NCBI RefSeq assembly: GCF_003610895.1
Contig: NZ_MCAS01000026.1
Location: 1-64,000 of the forward strand
DNA length: 64,000 nucleotides
Source: Paraburkholderia fungorum
GTDB lineage: Bacteria > Pseudomonadota > Gammaproteobacteria > Burkholderiales > Burkholderiaceae
Direction: 5' to 3'
Made by a program: the position numbers and the translations under genes. This document shows, one piece after another, positions 25,760 through 34,867 of the stretch (its first letter is position 1; the number at the start of each line of letters is the position of its first letter). The notes beneath the pieces were generated by a model. The model was given only the letters and a program-made list of their open reading frames with translations, had not been told where the DNA came from and made no database searches.

Positions 25760-26033
25760 GGCAATGCGCGAACGGGCGCTCGCCGATCCCGAAGTACGTG
25801 CCGAATACGAACGGCTGAACCGCGAAGAATTCGCACTGCTCGATCAGATGCTCGCCGCACGGCGTGAAGCCGGTTTGACTCAAGCGCAGGTCGCCGAGCG
25901 TATGGGCACGAAAGCGCCGGCCATCACCCGGCTGGAACGGGCGCTTGCTTCAGGACAGCACTCGCCTTCTATCGACACGCTGCGCCGCTACGCGGCCGCG
26001 TGCGGCAAACAACTCTTTATCTCGATCGCCTAG
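25746..26033 (+). CDS. higA: XRE-family antitoxin (HigA type)
   Basis: A 95-residue DNA-binding antitoxin. N-terminal helix MATYKAMRERALADPEVRAEY is shared by HigA partners of Gp49-like toxins. The Cro/C1-type helix-turn-helix spans about residues 38-90: RREAGLTQAQVAERMGT, APAITRLERAL, then PSIDTLRRYAAACGKQL. It overlaps the toxin by 14 bp, so the two are co-translated. The protein would neutralise the toxin and repress the operon at the inverted repeat upstream. It ends 9 bp before the stop of the convergent IclR gene. Confidence 0.9.
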   Translation: MATYKAMRERALADPEVRAEYERLNREEFALLDQMLAARREAGLTQAQVAERMGTKAPAITRLERALASGQHSPSIDTLRRYAAACGKQLFISIA

Positions 26034-26042
26034 CCGGCGTCG

Positions 26043-26795
26043 TTATTCCTGCGGTTCCTGCTGCTCCTGCGCCTCGATCGCCTGCTTCACGCGCATCAGT
26101 TCACGCGCATGGGCCTTCTGATCTTTCTGTATGCGCTCGGTCGGGCCCACCACCGAAAGACCATACAGGTCCCCGCCAATCGTCATGGCCACCGCGATCG
26201 CCGAGAGCTCCGGCGCGCTCTCGCCGAGATTGGCGCACCAGCCCTGAACCTTTGCATTCGCTGCTTGCGCGACAAGCGCGGGCAGATCGGCAACCGTTGC
26301 AGCGGTGAAGCGTTCGAACGACAGTTGTGCGCCGAGTGATTGCTGCGCCGTGGTATCGAGTTCACCGAAAATCGCCTTGCCGATCGAGTTCGCGTGCAAC
26401 GGACGCAACTCGCCGGGCGCACGCGTATAACGAATCGCCTTGGTCGACTCGACCACGTCGAGATACACCACAGCGGTACCGTGAATCTTGCCGAGCACCG
26501 CCGTCTCGCCACTCGCGTCGCGCAATTCCACAAGGCGCGGATGAACCATCTCGACGATTGGGTCGACCGCATTGATCGCGTTTGCGAGCAATTGCAAACG
26601 ACGCGTCGGATAGTAGCCGCCGCGTTTTCTGACCTCGTACAGGTAGCCGCGGCTCACCAGCGTGCGAGCAAGCGCGAGACAGCTCGACACCGGCACGTTC
26701 AGCAAACGCGCGAGTTCGGTGAGCGGCAGCGGCCGTTGTTCGGCGGCGAACAGTTCGAACAGGTCTAACGTGCGGGCAACGAGTTTGACATCCAT
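26043..26795 (-). CDS. IclR-family transcriptional regulator
   Basis: A 250-residue regulator. The winged helix at about residues 5-65 includes LDLFELFAAEQRPLPLTELARLL and VPVSSCLALARTLVSRGYL. The GAF-like effector domain at about 80-240 includes SGETAVLGKIHGTAVVYLDV, LRPLHANSIGKAIF and the conserved block around AIAVAMT. It lies 18 bp downstream of an acyl-CoA dehydrogenase gene and is the last gene of a unit with CoA transferase, CitMHS carrier and dehydrogenase. IclR proteins often sense the substrate of such operons, so local control is likely. The C-terminus is Glu/Gln-rich (QEQQEPQE). Ligand unknown. Confidence 0.92.
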   Translation of the reverse strand: MDVKLVARTLDLFELFAAEQRPLPLTELARLLNVPVSSCLALARTLVSRGYLYEVRKRGGYYPTRRLQLLANAINAVDPIVEMVHPRLVELRDASGETAVLGKIHGTAVVYLDVVESTKAIRYTRAPGELRPLHANSIGKAIFGELDTTAQQSLGAQLSFERFTAATVADLPALVAQAANAKVQGWCANLGESAPELSAIAVAMTIGGDLYGLSVVGPTERIQKDQKAHARELMRVKQAIEAQEQQEPQE

Positions 26796-26813
26796 GGCGG
26801 CGAGGTGAAACGC

Positions 26814-27980
26814 TCAGTACGACTTCGGCAGGCCCAGTACTTTCTCCGCGATGAAACACATGATCATCTGCGGGCTCACGGGCGCGAGCCTCGGAATCAT
26901 ACACTCCCGCAGATAGCGTTCGACATGATATTCCTTCGCGTAACCCATCCCGCCGAGCGTGGCGATCGCCGTCTGGCATGACTGGAATGCGGCTTCCGCG
27001 GCGAGATACTTGGCCGCGTTGGCTTCGGCGCCGCAGGGTTGACCGGCGTCGTAGAGCGAGGCGGCTTTGAACACCATCAGGTTGGCCGCTTCGAGCTGCA
27101 TCCAGGCCTGGGCGAGCGGGTGCTGAATGGCCTGGTTCTGGCCAATCGGCCGGCCAAATACCACGCGTTCCTTCGCGTACTGCGTCGCGCGCTTCAACGC
27201 CGCCTGACCGAGACCGATGGCTTCGGCGGCAATCAGGATGCGCTCGGGGTTCAGGCCATGCAGCAAATAGCGAAAACCAGCGCCCTCCTCGCCGATGCGG
27301 TCCTCGACAGGCACACGCAGGTTGTCGATGAACAGCATGTTCGAATCAACCGCCTTGCGGCCCATCTTTTCGATCTCGCGCACCTCCACGCGCTCGCGGT
27401 CGAGGTCGGTATAGAACAGCGTGAGGCCGTCGGTCGGTTTGGCGGCCTGGTCGAGCGGCGTGGTCCGCGCAATGATCAGCATCTTGTTCGCGACCTGAGC
27501 CGTCGAGATCCAGATCTTGCGGCCAGTCAGCACGTAGTGTTCTCCCTCACGCACCGCCTGGGTTTTCAGATGCGTGGTATCGAGCCCGGCGTCCGGTTCG
27601 GTTACCGCGAAGCAGGCCTTGTCGCGGCCCTCGATCAGCGGCGGTAAAAAACGGCGCTTCTGTTCGTCGTTGCCGAACACCTGCACCGGGTTAAGTCCGA
27701 AGATGTTCATATGCACCGCCGAGGCGCCCGATAAGCCCGCGCCCGTGCCGCTGATCGTACGCATCATCAACGCGGCTTCGGTCATGCCGAGACCGGAGCC
27801 GCCATATTCCGGCGACATCGCGATACCGAGCCAGCCGGCATCGGCCAGCGTGCGATGAAAGTCATGCGGAAAACCGCCGTCGCGGTCGCGAGCGAGCCAG
27901 TACTCGTCGTCGTATTTTTCGCAGATCTTTTCGATCGCGGCCTGGATCGATTGCTGGTCTTCAGTGAGGTCGAAATTCAT
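26814..27980 (-). CDS. Acyl-CoA dehydrogenase
   Basis: FAD enzyme of 388 residues oxidising an acyl-CoA to the 2,3-enoyl-CoA and passing electrons to ETF. Family blocks: WLGIAMSPEYGGSGLGMTEA near residue 50, FAVTEPDAGLDTTHLKT near 120 (first signature), RKIWISTAQVANKMLII near 150, ERVVFGRPIGQNQAIQHPLA near 270 and the C-terminal GGMGYAKEYHVERYLREC (second signature and catalytic-base region) near 345. Genes around it encode a CoA transferase, a carboxylate transporter and an IclR regulator, suggesting catabolism of a carboxylic acid activated by CoA transfer. Chain length and substrate cannot be read from the sequence. Confidence 0.93.
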   Translation of the reverse strand: MNFDLTEDQQSIQAAIEKICEKYDDEYWLARDRDGGFPHDFHRTLADAGWLGIAMSPEYGGSGLGMTEAALMMRTISGTGAGLSGASAVHMNIFGLNPVQVFGNDEQKRRFLPPLIEGRDKACFAVTEPDAGLDTTHLKTQAVREGEHYVLTGRKIWISTAQVANKMLIIARTTPLDQAAKPTDGLTLFYTDLDRERVEVREIEKMGRKAVDSNMLFIDNLRVPVEDRIGEEGAGFRYLLHGLNPERILIAAEAIGLGQAALKRATQYAKERVVFGRPIGQNQAIQHPLAQAWMQLEAANLMVFKAASLYDAGQPCGAEANAAKYLAAEAAFQSCQTAIATLGGMGYAKEYHVERYLRECMIPRLAPVSPQMIMCFIAEKVLGLPKSY

Positions 27981-28078
27981 GTCTACATCCTGGGTCGTTG
28001 CTGGGTCGTTACTGCCGGGTCACTACTGCCTGGTACCTGCGCCTCGTCAAACATAGGCGAAGCGCGCTCAAAGCGGAT

Positions 28079-29380
28079 TTACAGTGGAAACACCCCGATC
28101 AACACCGCGGTGAACACCATGAGGATCGTGGCGGCGAACAGAAAGGGAATCGTGAATTTCTGGTGCTCGGCCAGTTCGACACCGGTCAGGCCGACGATCA
28201 GAAACGTCGCGGGCGTCAGCGGACTCACCGGAAAACCGGTTGTCATCTGGCCGAGCAAGGCGGCCTGCGCCATCTGCACCGGCGGCACGCCGAGCATCTT
28301 CGCGCTCTCGGCCAGCACCGGCAGAATGCCGAAGTAAAACGAATCGGGATCGAACAGCAGGCTCAAAGGCATCGAGACGAGCCCCAGCACGAACGGCATA
28401 TGGCGCGCATGATCGACCGGCACGTGCTGCACCACGACCTGCGCCATCGCCGCGAGCATGCCGGTGCCGGACATGATGCCGGTGAACGCGCCGGCCGCGA
28501 GAAGGACGCTCGCCATCATCAGCGCGGCTTTGGCGTGCGCGTCGATACGCTCGCGCTGCTGCCTGACGTCGGGATAGTTGATGATCAATGCGGCAACCGT
28601 GCCGAGCATGAACATCACCATCGGATCGACAATGCCCGATACCAGCGTGACCAGCACAATCAGCGTCAATGCAAGATTGATCCAGAAGCGGCCCGGGCGG
28701 CGCAGCGCCCGTTCCTCGGGCGTGAGTTCGCGAGGTGTCACCGCGACCGCCGCCGCACTCGCGCGATCGAGACCGAGGCGCTTTTCTTCACGCTTGCCGA
28801 GCACATACGCGGTGCCGAACACGAACACCAGACCGACGATCTGCACCGGAATCATCGGATAAAAAATCACCGTGCCGGGAATATGCAAGGCGGCCGAGGC
28901 GCGCAGCATCGGCCCGACCCACGGCAGAAAATTGACACCGGCCGCCATCGACGCCACGCATGCGAGAATCCGCTTGTCGATGCCAAGGCGCGTGTACAGC
29001 GGCAGCATCGCGGGCAAGGTGACGAGGAACGTCACCGCGCCGGAGCCGTCGAGGTGAATCAGCAATGCGAGCAAGGCCGAGCCCATCACAATACGCGTCG
29101 GATGGCAGCCGACCACGCGCAATACCCCGTTGATGATCGGATCGAGCATGCCCGCATCCGTCAGGATGCCGAAGAAAAGAATAGCAAACACAAACATACC
29201 GGCTACCGGCCCGATGTTCTGCACGCCGTGCACGATGTACTTGCCCGTCGACAGCCCAAAACCGGCAACGAGCGCCGCCCCGATCGGCACGACGATCAGC
29301 GCGACCAGCGGCGAAAGGCGCTTCGTGATGATCAACCCGAATAGCGCAACAATGGCGACCGTACCGATCAGCGCGAGCAT
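28079..29380 (-). CDS. CitMHS-family metal-citrate/carboxylate:proton symporter
   Basis: Inner-membrane carrier of 433 residues with about 12 hydrophobic segments, starting MLALIGTVAIVALFGLIIT. CitMHS features are SPLVALIVVPIGAAL near residue 25, the block IHLDGSGAVTFLVTLPAMLPLY near 110-130, VNFLPWVGPMLRAS near 150 and LFDPDSFYFGILPVLAES near 345. GAGGAG lies before the ATG at 29380; in-frame upstream codons to 29410 are rejected. Family members take up citrate as a metal complex. With the CoA enzymes around it, another di- or tricarboxylate is possible. Confidence 0.88.
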   Translation of the reverse strand: MLALIGTVAIVALFGLIITKRLSPLVALIVVPIGAALVAGFGLSTGKYIVHGVQNIGPVAGMFVFAILFFGILTDAGMLDPIINGVLRVVGCHPTRIVMGSALLALLIHLDGSGAVTFLVTLPAMLPLYTRLGIDKRILACVASMAAGVNFLPWVGPMLRASAALHIPGTVIFYPMIPVQIVGLVFVFGTAYVLGKREEKRLGLDRASAAAVAVTPRELTPEERALRRPGRFWINLALTLIVLVTLVSGIVDPMVMFMLGTVAALIINYPDVRQQRERIDAHAKAALMMASVLLAAGAFTGIMSGTGMLAAMAQVVVQHVPVDHARHMPFVLGLVSMPLSLLFDPDSFYFGILPVLAESAKMLGVPPVQMAQAALLGQMTTGFPVSPLTPATFLIVGLTGVELAEHQKFTIPFLFAATILMVFTAVLIGVFPL

Positions 29381-29548
29381 CGTGCGGCTCCTCGCGTGCA
29401 GTGCGCCCACTCGAGGGGCGCGATGAACCAGAACGTGAAACCCGACGGCGAGCGTCGTCCTGCGCGATCAATGCACATGCTGTCTCCTTGGCGGCACGCG
29501 GCCGCTCCTTGTTGTATCGACGGGGTTGCCTGAAGCGATGCGAAAACG

Positions 29549-30694
29549 TCAGTCGTCAGCGGGCGGCTTGCCGAAGACCTGTTCGGCGTGCTCATTGAGT
29601 GCCGGAGGCGTACTACGGTAACTGGCCGGCGTGCGGCTCAGCTTGATCGGCGACGCAATGCCCTGGTACGTGCCCATTTCCACCCGCATGCCGCGATGTG
29701 CCGTATGCGGATGCTCCAGCGCCGCACCCAGCCCAAGCACCGGCGCACACGGCACGCCGCGCCGGATCAGCGTGTCGGCGAGCAACTCGCCTTCCCACGA
29801 CGCAAAGCGTTTCTCGAGTTCGGCGCGCAATTCGCGGCGATGCGCGCTGCGCTCCTTATTGCTGGCAAAACGCGGATCCTCGACGAGCACCTGCGCATCG
29901 ATCACGGCGCACAGTCCCGCGAACTGCGCGTTGTTGCCCACTGCCAGAAAAATATCGACGCTGCCCGTATGGAACATGTCGTACGGCGTGATGTTGGGAT
30001 GCGCGTTGCCGCTGCGTTGCGGCTCTTTACCCGAGTAAAACCAGTTCGGCGTATGCGGATGCAGGAGCGACAGCGCGCAATCGAACAAGGTCGATTCGAC
30101 GAACTGCCCCCGCCCGCTCGTCTCGCGTTCGCGCAGCGCCATCAGGACGCCGAGCGCGGCGTTCAACCCGGTGACCAGATCGACGATCGGCACGCCGATG
30201 CGCAACGGCGCGCCGCCCGCCTCGCCGTTCACGCTCATCAAACCGGTGAGTGCCTGGACCGCCGCGTCGTAACCGGGCAAAGCGCCGAGCGGGCCATCCG
30301 CACCGAAGCCGGACACCCGGCAATGCACGAGCCGCGGAAAACGCGCCTGCAAGGTGTCGTAGCCGAGGCCCCAACGTTCCAGCGTGCCGATCTTGAAGTT
30401 TTCGACGAGTACGTCGGCCGTCTCGAGCAGCGCCAGCAGTTTCTGACGCTCCGACTCCTGCCGCAGATCGAGCGTGACGCCGAGTTTGTTGCGATTCACG
30501 CCAATGAAATACGAGGCCGTGTCGCCATCGAACGGCGGCCCCCAGGTGCGGGTTTCGTCGCCGTCAGGCGGTTCGACCTTGATGACCTCGGCGCCGTGGT
30601 CAGCGAGGATTTGCGTGCAATACGGACCACCCAGCACGCGTGACAGATCGACGATGCGGAGTCCCGCGAGCGAACCGGGCATGAGATTGAGCAA
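29549..30694 (-). CDS. Family III CoA transferase (CaiB/BaiF)
   Basis: Enzyme moving CoA between carboxylates (formyl-CoA/oxalate type fold, interlocked dimer). Family blocks: SLAGLRIVDLSRVLGGPYCTQ near the start, ADHGAEVIKVEPPDGDETR near residue 35 with Asp/Glu turns, FIGVNRNKLGVTLDL near 65, LVENFKIGTLERWGLGYD near 100 and GYDAAVQALTGLMSVNG near 145. A TTG at 30694 has AGGAG eight bases upstream; an ATG at 30682 is the alternative start. It probably activates the acid imported by the CitMHS carrier for the acyl-CoA dehydrogenase. The substrate pair is unknown. Confidence 0.9.
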   Translation of the reverse strand: MLNLMPGSLAGLRIVDLSRVLGGPYCTQILADHGAEVIKVEPPDGDETRTWGPPFDGDTASYFIGVNRNKLGVTLDLRQESERQKLLALLETADVLVENFKIGTLERWGLGYDTLQARFPRLVHCRVSGFGADGPLGALPGYDAAVQALTGLMSVNGEAGGAPLRIGVPIVDLVTGLNAALGVLMALRERETSGRGQFVESTLFDCALSLLHPHTPNWFYSGKEPQRSGNAHPNITPYDMFHTGSVDIFLAVGNNAQFAGLCAVIDAQVLVEDPRFASNKERSAHRRELRAELEKRFASWEGELLADTLIRRGVPCAPVLGLGAALEHPHTAHRGMRVEMGTYQGIASPIKLSRTPASYRSTPPALNEHAEQVFGKPPADD

Positions 30695-30913
30695 GGCTTG
30701 TCTCCTGATGGGCCGGGAACACATCGCGGCCATTAATTCCTGCACATGAATAAAACTTTATGCTCAAGAAATATTGAAGTCAAGCGGCTTGCGGGGGACC
30801 CCAGGCCCACGCAACAGACGTAAAGGCGTCAAGGATCGTTGCTGCAGCGCGGTCTATTGCCGCAGTTTCGCACCAGCTACGTGCAATGCATGCAAGCGCG
30901 CAATTAGGAAAAC

Positions 30914-30927
30914 TTGATACCTATCAA
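30914..30927. promoter_or_regulatory. FNR/ANR box upstream of the bd oxidase operon
   Basis: TTGATACCTATCAA is a perfect match to the FNR/ANR consensus TTGAT-N4-ATCAA. It lies in the 418-bp gap 30695-31112, 186 bp before the oxidase start. Oxygen-responsive control of the oxidase genes is the obvious reading. The distance to a promoter was not established. Confidence 0.75.
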
Positions 30928-31112
30928 CGATTTGCCGTCTCAAAATCGAAAATTCGCGCGAAACAAGGTGGTTTTTTGACGCACGTCGCGTTGCAGCAAA
31001 AAACAACGCGTTCCCCTACTCTTGCGCCATCTGCCCAGCGCAGTGCGCACCGACAACGGTCGACGCGCGTAGTCCGCCTCCGGGCACGACGCACCTAAGC
31101 CACTTCACGCTC

Positions 31113-32525
31113 ATGAACTCCGCAATTTCGGCATTCGATCTCGCCCGCATTCAATTTGCGTTCACCGTTTCGTTTCACATTGTTTTTCCGGCGCTCAGCA
31201 TCGGCCTCGCCAGCTTCATCGCCGTGCTCGAATGGCGCTGGCTGAAAACCGGCAAGGCGTACTACAAAGATCTTTGCCTGTTCTGGTCGAAGATCTTCGC
31301 AGTCGCCTTCGGTATGGGCGTCGTGTCCGGCGTCGTGATGAGCTACCAGTTCGGCACCAACTGGTCAGGCTTCTCCAGTTTCGCCGGACCGATCACCGGG
31401 CCGCTCCTGATGTACGAGGTGATGACCGCGTTCTTCCTCGAGGCGGGCTTCCTCGGCATCATGCTGTTCGGCTGGCAGCGTGTGAGTCCGCGCGCCCACT
31501 TCGGCGCCACGCTGATGGTGGCGATCGGCACGCTGATCTCGACCTTCTGGATTCTCGCGTCCAATAGCTGGATGCAAACGCCGCAAGGCTTTGAAGTCGT
31601 GAACGGCCACGTCGTGCCGCTCGACTGGTTCAAGATCATTTTCAACCCCTCGTTCCCGTACCGGCTCGCGCATATGGCGCTGGCGGCATTCATCGTCGCG
31701 GGGCTGGTGGTGGCGGCGGTGGGCGCATGGCATCTGCTGCGCGGCCGGCGCGATCCGGCGGTCAAAAAGATGTTCTCGATGGCGCTCTGGCTGCTTCTGA
31801 TCCTCACGCCGATTCAGGCATTCGTCGGCGATCAGCATGGTTTGAACACGCGCAAGTATCAGCCGGCCAAAATCGCCGCGATCGAGGGTCTGTGGGAAAC
31901 CGAGAAAGGCGGCACGCCGCTGAATCTGTTCGGCATTCCCGACATGCAGGCGGAGACCACGCGTTACGCGGTGTCGATTCCGCACCTCGGCAGCCTGATC
32001 CTCACGCATAGCTGGGACGGCGAGATTCGCGGCCTGAAGGAATTCCCACCCGAAGACCGCCCGAACTCGACGGTGGTGTTCTGGAGCTTTCGCATCATGG
32101 CCGGGCTCGGCGTGCTGATGATCCTGATGTCGCTCGCCGCGTGGGTACTGCGCCGCCGGCAACGCCTGTTCGAAGCGAAGTGGTTTCAGCGTGTCGTGGT
32201 GGCAATGGGCCCGACCGGCTTCATCACCTTGCTGGCGGGTTGGGTCACCACGGAAGCAGGCCGTCAGCCGTGGGTGGTGTACGGCGTGATGCGCACCTCG
32301 CAGGCGGTGTCGCCGCTCACCGCGCAGCAGGTCGGCATCTCGCTGATGGCGTTCGTGGTGGTCTATTTCCTCGTGTTCGGCACCGGCATCTACTACATGC
32401 TCAAGCTGATGCGCGCGGGCCCCGCACTGCCGGGACACACCCCGCACGGCGTGCCGGAACACACGCCGAATCAGACCGCGCGCCGCCCCCTGTCCGCCGC
32501 CGATCAGATGATCGACGCGGCCTGA
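31113..32525 (+). CDS. cioA: Cytochrome bd-type quinol oxidase subunit I (CioA type)
   Basis: Haem-bearing subunit of a bd-family terminal oxidase, oxidising quinol and reducing oxygen in the inner membrane without proton pumping. The 470-residue product has FTVSFHIVFPALSIGLA near the N-terminus (haem-ligand His22), MGVVSGVVMSYQFGTNW near 70, LAHMALAAFIVAG near 190, QAFVGDQHG near 240 and GWVTTEAGRQPWVVYG near 375. The Q-loop after residue 245 is short, as in the cyanide-insensitive (Cio) branch. cioB follows after 29 bp, then a DUF2474 gene. The FNR/ANR box upstream points to low-oxygen control. Confidence 0.95.
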   Translation: MNSAISAFDLARIQFAFTVSFHIVFPALSIGLASFIAVLEWRWLKTGKAYYKDLCLFWSKIFAVAFGMGVVSGVVMSYQFGTNWSGFSSFAGPITGPLLMYEVMTAFFLEAGFLGIMLFGWQRVSPRAHFGATLMVAIGTLISTFWILASNSWMQTPQGFEVVNGHVVPLDWFKIIFNPSFPYRLAHMALAAFIVAGLVVAAVGAWHLLRGRRDPAVKKMFSMALWLLLILTPIQAFVGDQHGLNTRKYQPAKIAAIEGLWETEKGGTPLNLFGIPDMQAETTRYAVSIPHLGSLILTHSWDGEIRGLKEFPPEDRPNSTVVFWSFRIMAGLGVLMILMSLAAWVLRRRQRLFEAKWFQRVVVAMGPTGFITLLAGWVTTEAGRQPWVVYGVMRTSQAVSPLTAQQVGISLMAFVVVYFLVFGTGIYYMLKLMRAGPALPGHTPHGVPEHTPNQTARRPLSAADQMIDAA

Positions 32526-32554
32526 CCTGAACCTGCCAGACAAAGAGAAAGAAA

Positions 32555-33559
32555 ATGGACGTAACCGTAGCGTGGGCCGCGATCATCGCACTGGGCCTAT
32601 TCATGTACGTGGTGCTCGACGGCTTCGATCTGGGCATCGGCATCGTCTTCCCGTTCTTCCCCGATGAAAAAGAACGCGACCTGATGATGAATACCGTCGC
32701 GCCCGTGTGGGACGGCAACGAAACCTGGCTGGTGCTGGGCGGCGCCGCGCTGTTCGCGGTGTTTCCGGTGGTCTACTCGACCGTGCTGTCCGCGCTGTAC
32801 CTGCCGCTGATCTTCATGCTCGTGTGTCTGATTTTCCGCGGCGTGTCGTTCGAGATTCGCACCAAGGCCAAGCGCACGAAACATTTGTGGGACCTGGCGT
32901 TCATCGGCGGATCGGCGGGCGCCACCTTCTTTCAGGGCATCGTGCTGGGCGCGTTCCTGCAAGGCATCCCGGTGATCGACGGCGGCTATGCGGGCGACGC
33001 CTTCGGCTGGCTCACGCCGTTCAGTCTGCTGACCGGCCTCGGTCTGGTGATCACCTACGCACTGCTCGGCTGTTGCTGGCTGGTTGCGAAAACCGAAGGC
33101 GATCTGCAGCGCCGCCTGCATCGCGTTGTGTGGCCGTTGACGCTCGTGCTGCTCGGGTTCATCGCAATGGTCAGTCTGTGGACGCCGCTGCAAGATCCGA
33201 ATATCGCGCAACGCTGGTTCCACGACAACCTGTTCTACCGGCTGCTGCCTGTGCCGTTCCTTGTGGCGGTCTGCGCATTCTTCATGCATCGCGCGGTACG
33301 CGCGCGGCATCACAACACGCCGTTCGTGCTGGCGCTGCTGCTGGTGCTGCTAGGCTATGCCGGGTTGCTGGTGAGCTTGTGGCCGTATGCGATTCCTTCG
33401 AGCATGACCCTCTGGGAAGCCGCCGCGCCGCGCTCGAGCCAGATGTTCACGTTAGTTGGCGCGGCGGTGATTCTGCCGGTCATCATCGCGTATACGACGA
33501 TGGGTTATTGGGTATTTCGAGGCAAGGTGCGTCATGGCGACCAACATCACTATCACTAA
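32555..33559 (+). CDS. cioB: Cytochrome bd-type quinol oxidase subunit II (CioB type)
   Basis: Structural partner of subunit I, 334 residues with about eight helices. CydB blocks: YVVLDGFDLGIGIVFPF near residue 18, APVWDGNETWLVLGGAALFA near 48-67, RGVSFEIRTKAK near 95, WDLAFIGGSAGATFFQGIVLG near 110 and the C-terminal PVIIAYTTMGYWVFRGKV. It overlaps the small DUF2474 gene by 26 bp. Order cioA-cioB-DUF2474 is the usual layout in proteobacteria with this oxidase branch. Confidence 0.95.
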   Translation: MDVTVAWAAIIALGLFMYVVLDGFDLGIGIVFPFFPDEKERDLMMNTVAPVWDGNETWLVLGGAALFAVFPVVYSTVLSALYLPLIFMLVCLIFRGVSFEIRTKAKRTKHLWDLAFIGGSAGATFFQGIVLGAFLQGIPVIDGGYAGDAFGWLTPFSLLTGLGLVITYALLGCCWLVAKTEGDLQRRLHRVVWPLTLVLLGFIAMVSLWTPLQDPNIAQRWFHDNLFYRLLPVPFLVAVCAFFMHRAVRARHHNTPFVLALLLVLLGYAGLLVSLWPYAIPSSMTLWEAAAPRSSQMFTLVGAAVILPVIIAYTTMGYWVFRGKVRHGDQHHYH

Positions 33560-33725
33560 GGACACGGACCTCAAGGCCGCCCGCAACGGCTCTCACCTGC
33601 CCACGCGCAGGCTGCCTGGCTGGCTGTGGTTCGTCGCGCTGTGGTGTTTCGGCGTGGGCTCGGCAATGTCGCTCGGATTCGCGTTCAAGCTTCTGATGAA
33701 TGCCACGTTATTCGCCGTCAAATGA
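33534..33725 (+). CDS. DUF2474 small membrane protein, probable bd oxidase subunit
   Basis: A 63-residue protein with a single transmembrane helix (LWFVALWCFGVGSAMSLGFA, about residues 31-50) after a basic RRLPGW stretch. The LPGWLWFVALWCFG wording is that of DUF2474, encoded next to cioAB and analogous to CydX in E. coli. The start lies inside cioB (26-bp overlap), implying translational coupling. A role in oxidase assembly or haem stabilisation is inferred from position. Confidence 0.85.
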   Translation: MATNITITKDTDLKAARNGSHLPTRRLPGWLWFVALWCFGVGSAMSLGFAFKLLMNATLFAVK

Positions 33726-33737
33726 GTCACGTATTCG

Positions 33738-33757
33738 AATCACGCATTCGTGTGATT
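33738..33757. terminator. Hairpin downstream of the bd oxidase operon
   Basis: AATCAC at 33738-33743 pairs with GTGATT at 33752-33757, 12 bp after the last gene, followed by TCATCTGG rather than a clear T-run. It is a weak terminator candidate. The rest of 33726-34078 (353 bp) shows no gene. Confidence 0.35.
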
Positions 33758-34078
33758 TCATCTGGTGCGCATAACCTGCGGATTCATGCGTAGACTGCTT
33801 CAAAATAGTGTCATGCGGCTCGTCTTCCTACCAAGCCGGAACCTATGCGCGGGAGACCTGCCTTACACAATATGCTGGTGCATCGAACCAGCCGGCGAGC
33901 ATATAACCAGACTGTCAAATTATGCGGCGGGCCGCAAAGCTCGCCGCGCCATCGATCGGCATATGATCGCGGGGTAGCCGGCCATGACGCCAAACGAAAA
34001 TAGAAGTAAAACGGGAAGAGCAGCCAGCAGCACGGCGGTGGTAGTCCACAACGCGCAGGTCCGACTCGCGGAGACATT

Positions 34079-34837
34079 ATGAAGTTTCTTGTGGCCGACG
34101 ACCATGAACTGATCCGGCAAGGCGTCAAAGGGTTGTTGCGCGGCCTCGACCCCGACGCGCAATTCGACGAAGCCGATAGCTGGGAAACACTCGCTGCCGC
34201 CGCGCGGCCCGACGCCGACCACGACCTCGCCATCGTCGATCTGCATATGCCGGGCATGGGCGGCGCTTCGTCGCTTGAGGTGCTGCTGAAGGCGAACCCC
34301 GCGTTGCCGGTCGTCGTTCTCTCCGCCGAAGAATCGCCCGACGAAATGCGCGCGGTGCTGGCCGCCGGCGCGCTGGGTTTCGTCCCCAAACGGCAGCCTG
34401 CCAGCGTCATGCTCAAGGCGATCGAACTGGTTCTGTCAGGCGGCGCCTATGTGCCGATGGAAGCACTCAGCCTGCTGGGCTCGCGCGAAACGCAAGCCGT
34501 GCCTGCACATGCCGACACGGCGGCCGAGCTGGCCGTTCAGGGCGCCGCGCGTGCCTCGACTCAAGGCGGCGCCGCGCTCACTGAACCGATCGTCCAGATC
34601 CAGGCGCTTCAGCCGCACCAGCAGCATCTGCTGGAAAACCTGTCGCCCAGACAGCAAGACATCATGCGGCTCGTGCATCGCGGCTGGACCAACAAGATGA
34701 TCGCCCGTGAACTGGGTGTCGCGGAGGGCACCGTCAAGGTTCATCTGTCGGTGATCTTCCGGGCGCTCGGCGTGCACAACCGCTCCACGGCGATTGCCGT
34801 GATCAACGGCTGGCTCGAAGCCGGGAAAACCCTGTAA
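34079..34837 (+). CDS. LuxR/NarL-type response regulator
   Basis: A 252-residue two-component regulator. The receiver domain (about residues 1-120) has the acidic pocket DDH at 7-9, phospho-acceptor Asp54 in LAIVDLHMPGMGG, Ser/Thr at VVLSAEESPDE near 85 and Lys in FVPKRQPAS near 105. The LuxR HTH (about 185-245) reads LSPRQQDIMRLVHRGWTNKMIAREL and GVAEGTVKVHLSVIFRALG. GGAGACATT precedes the ATG. It converges with a hybrid histidine kinase at 34953-36737, a probable partner although the two are not co-transcribed. Target genes are unknown; the bd oxidase genes lie just upstream. Confidence 0.93.
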   Translation: MKFLVADDHELIRQGVKGLLRGLDPDAQFDEADSWETLAAAARPDADHDLAIVDLHMPGMGGASSLEVLLKANPALPVVVLSAEESPDEMRAVLAAGALGFVPKRQPASVMLKAIELVLSGGAYVPMEALSLLGSRETQAVPAHADTAAELAVQGAARASTQGGAALTEPIVQIQALQPHQQHLLENLSPRQQDIMRLVHRGWTNKMIARELGVAEGTVKVHLSVIFRALGVHNRSTAIAVINGWLEAGKTL

Positions 34838-34867
34838 CGACGGATACCCGCGGGCGGCGCTCATGCC

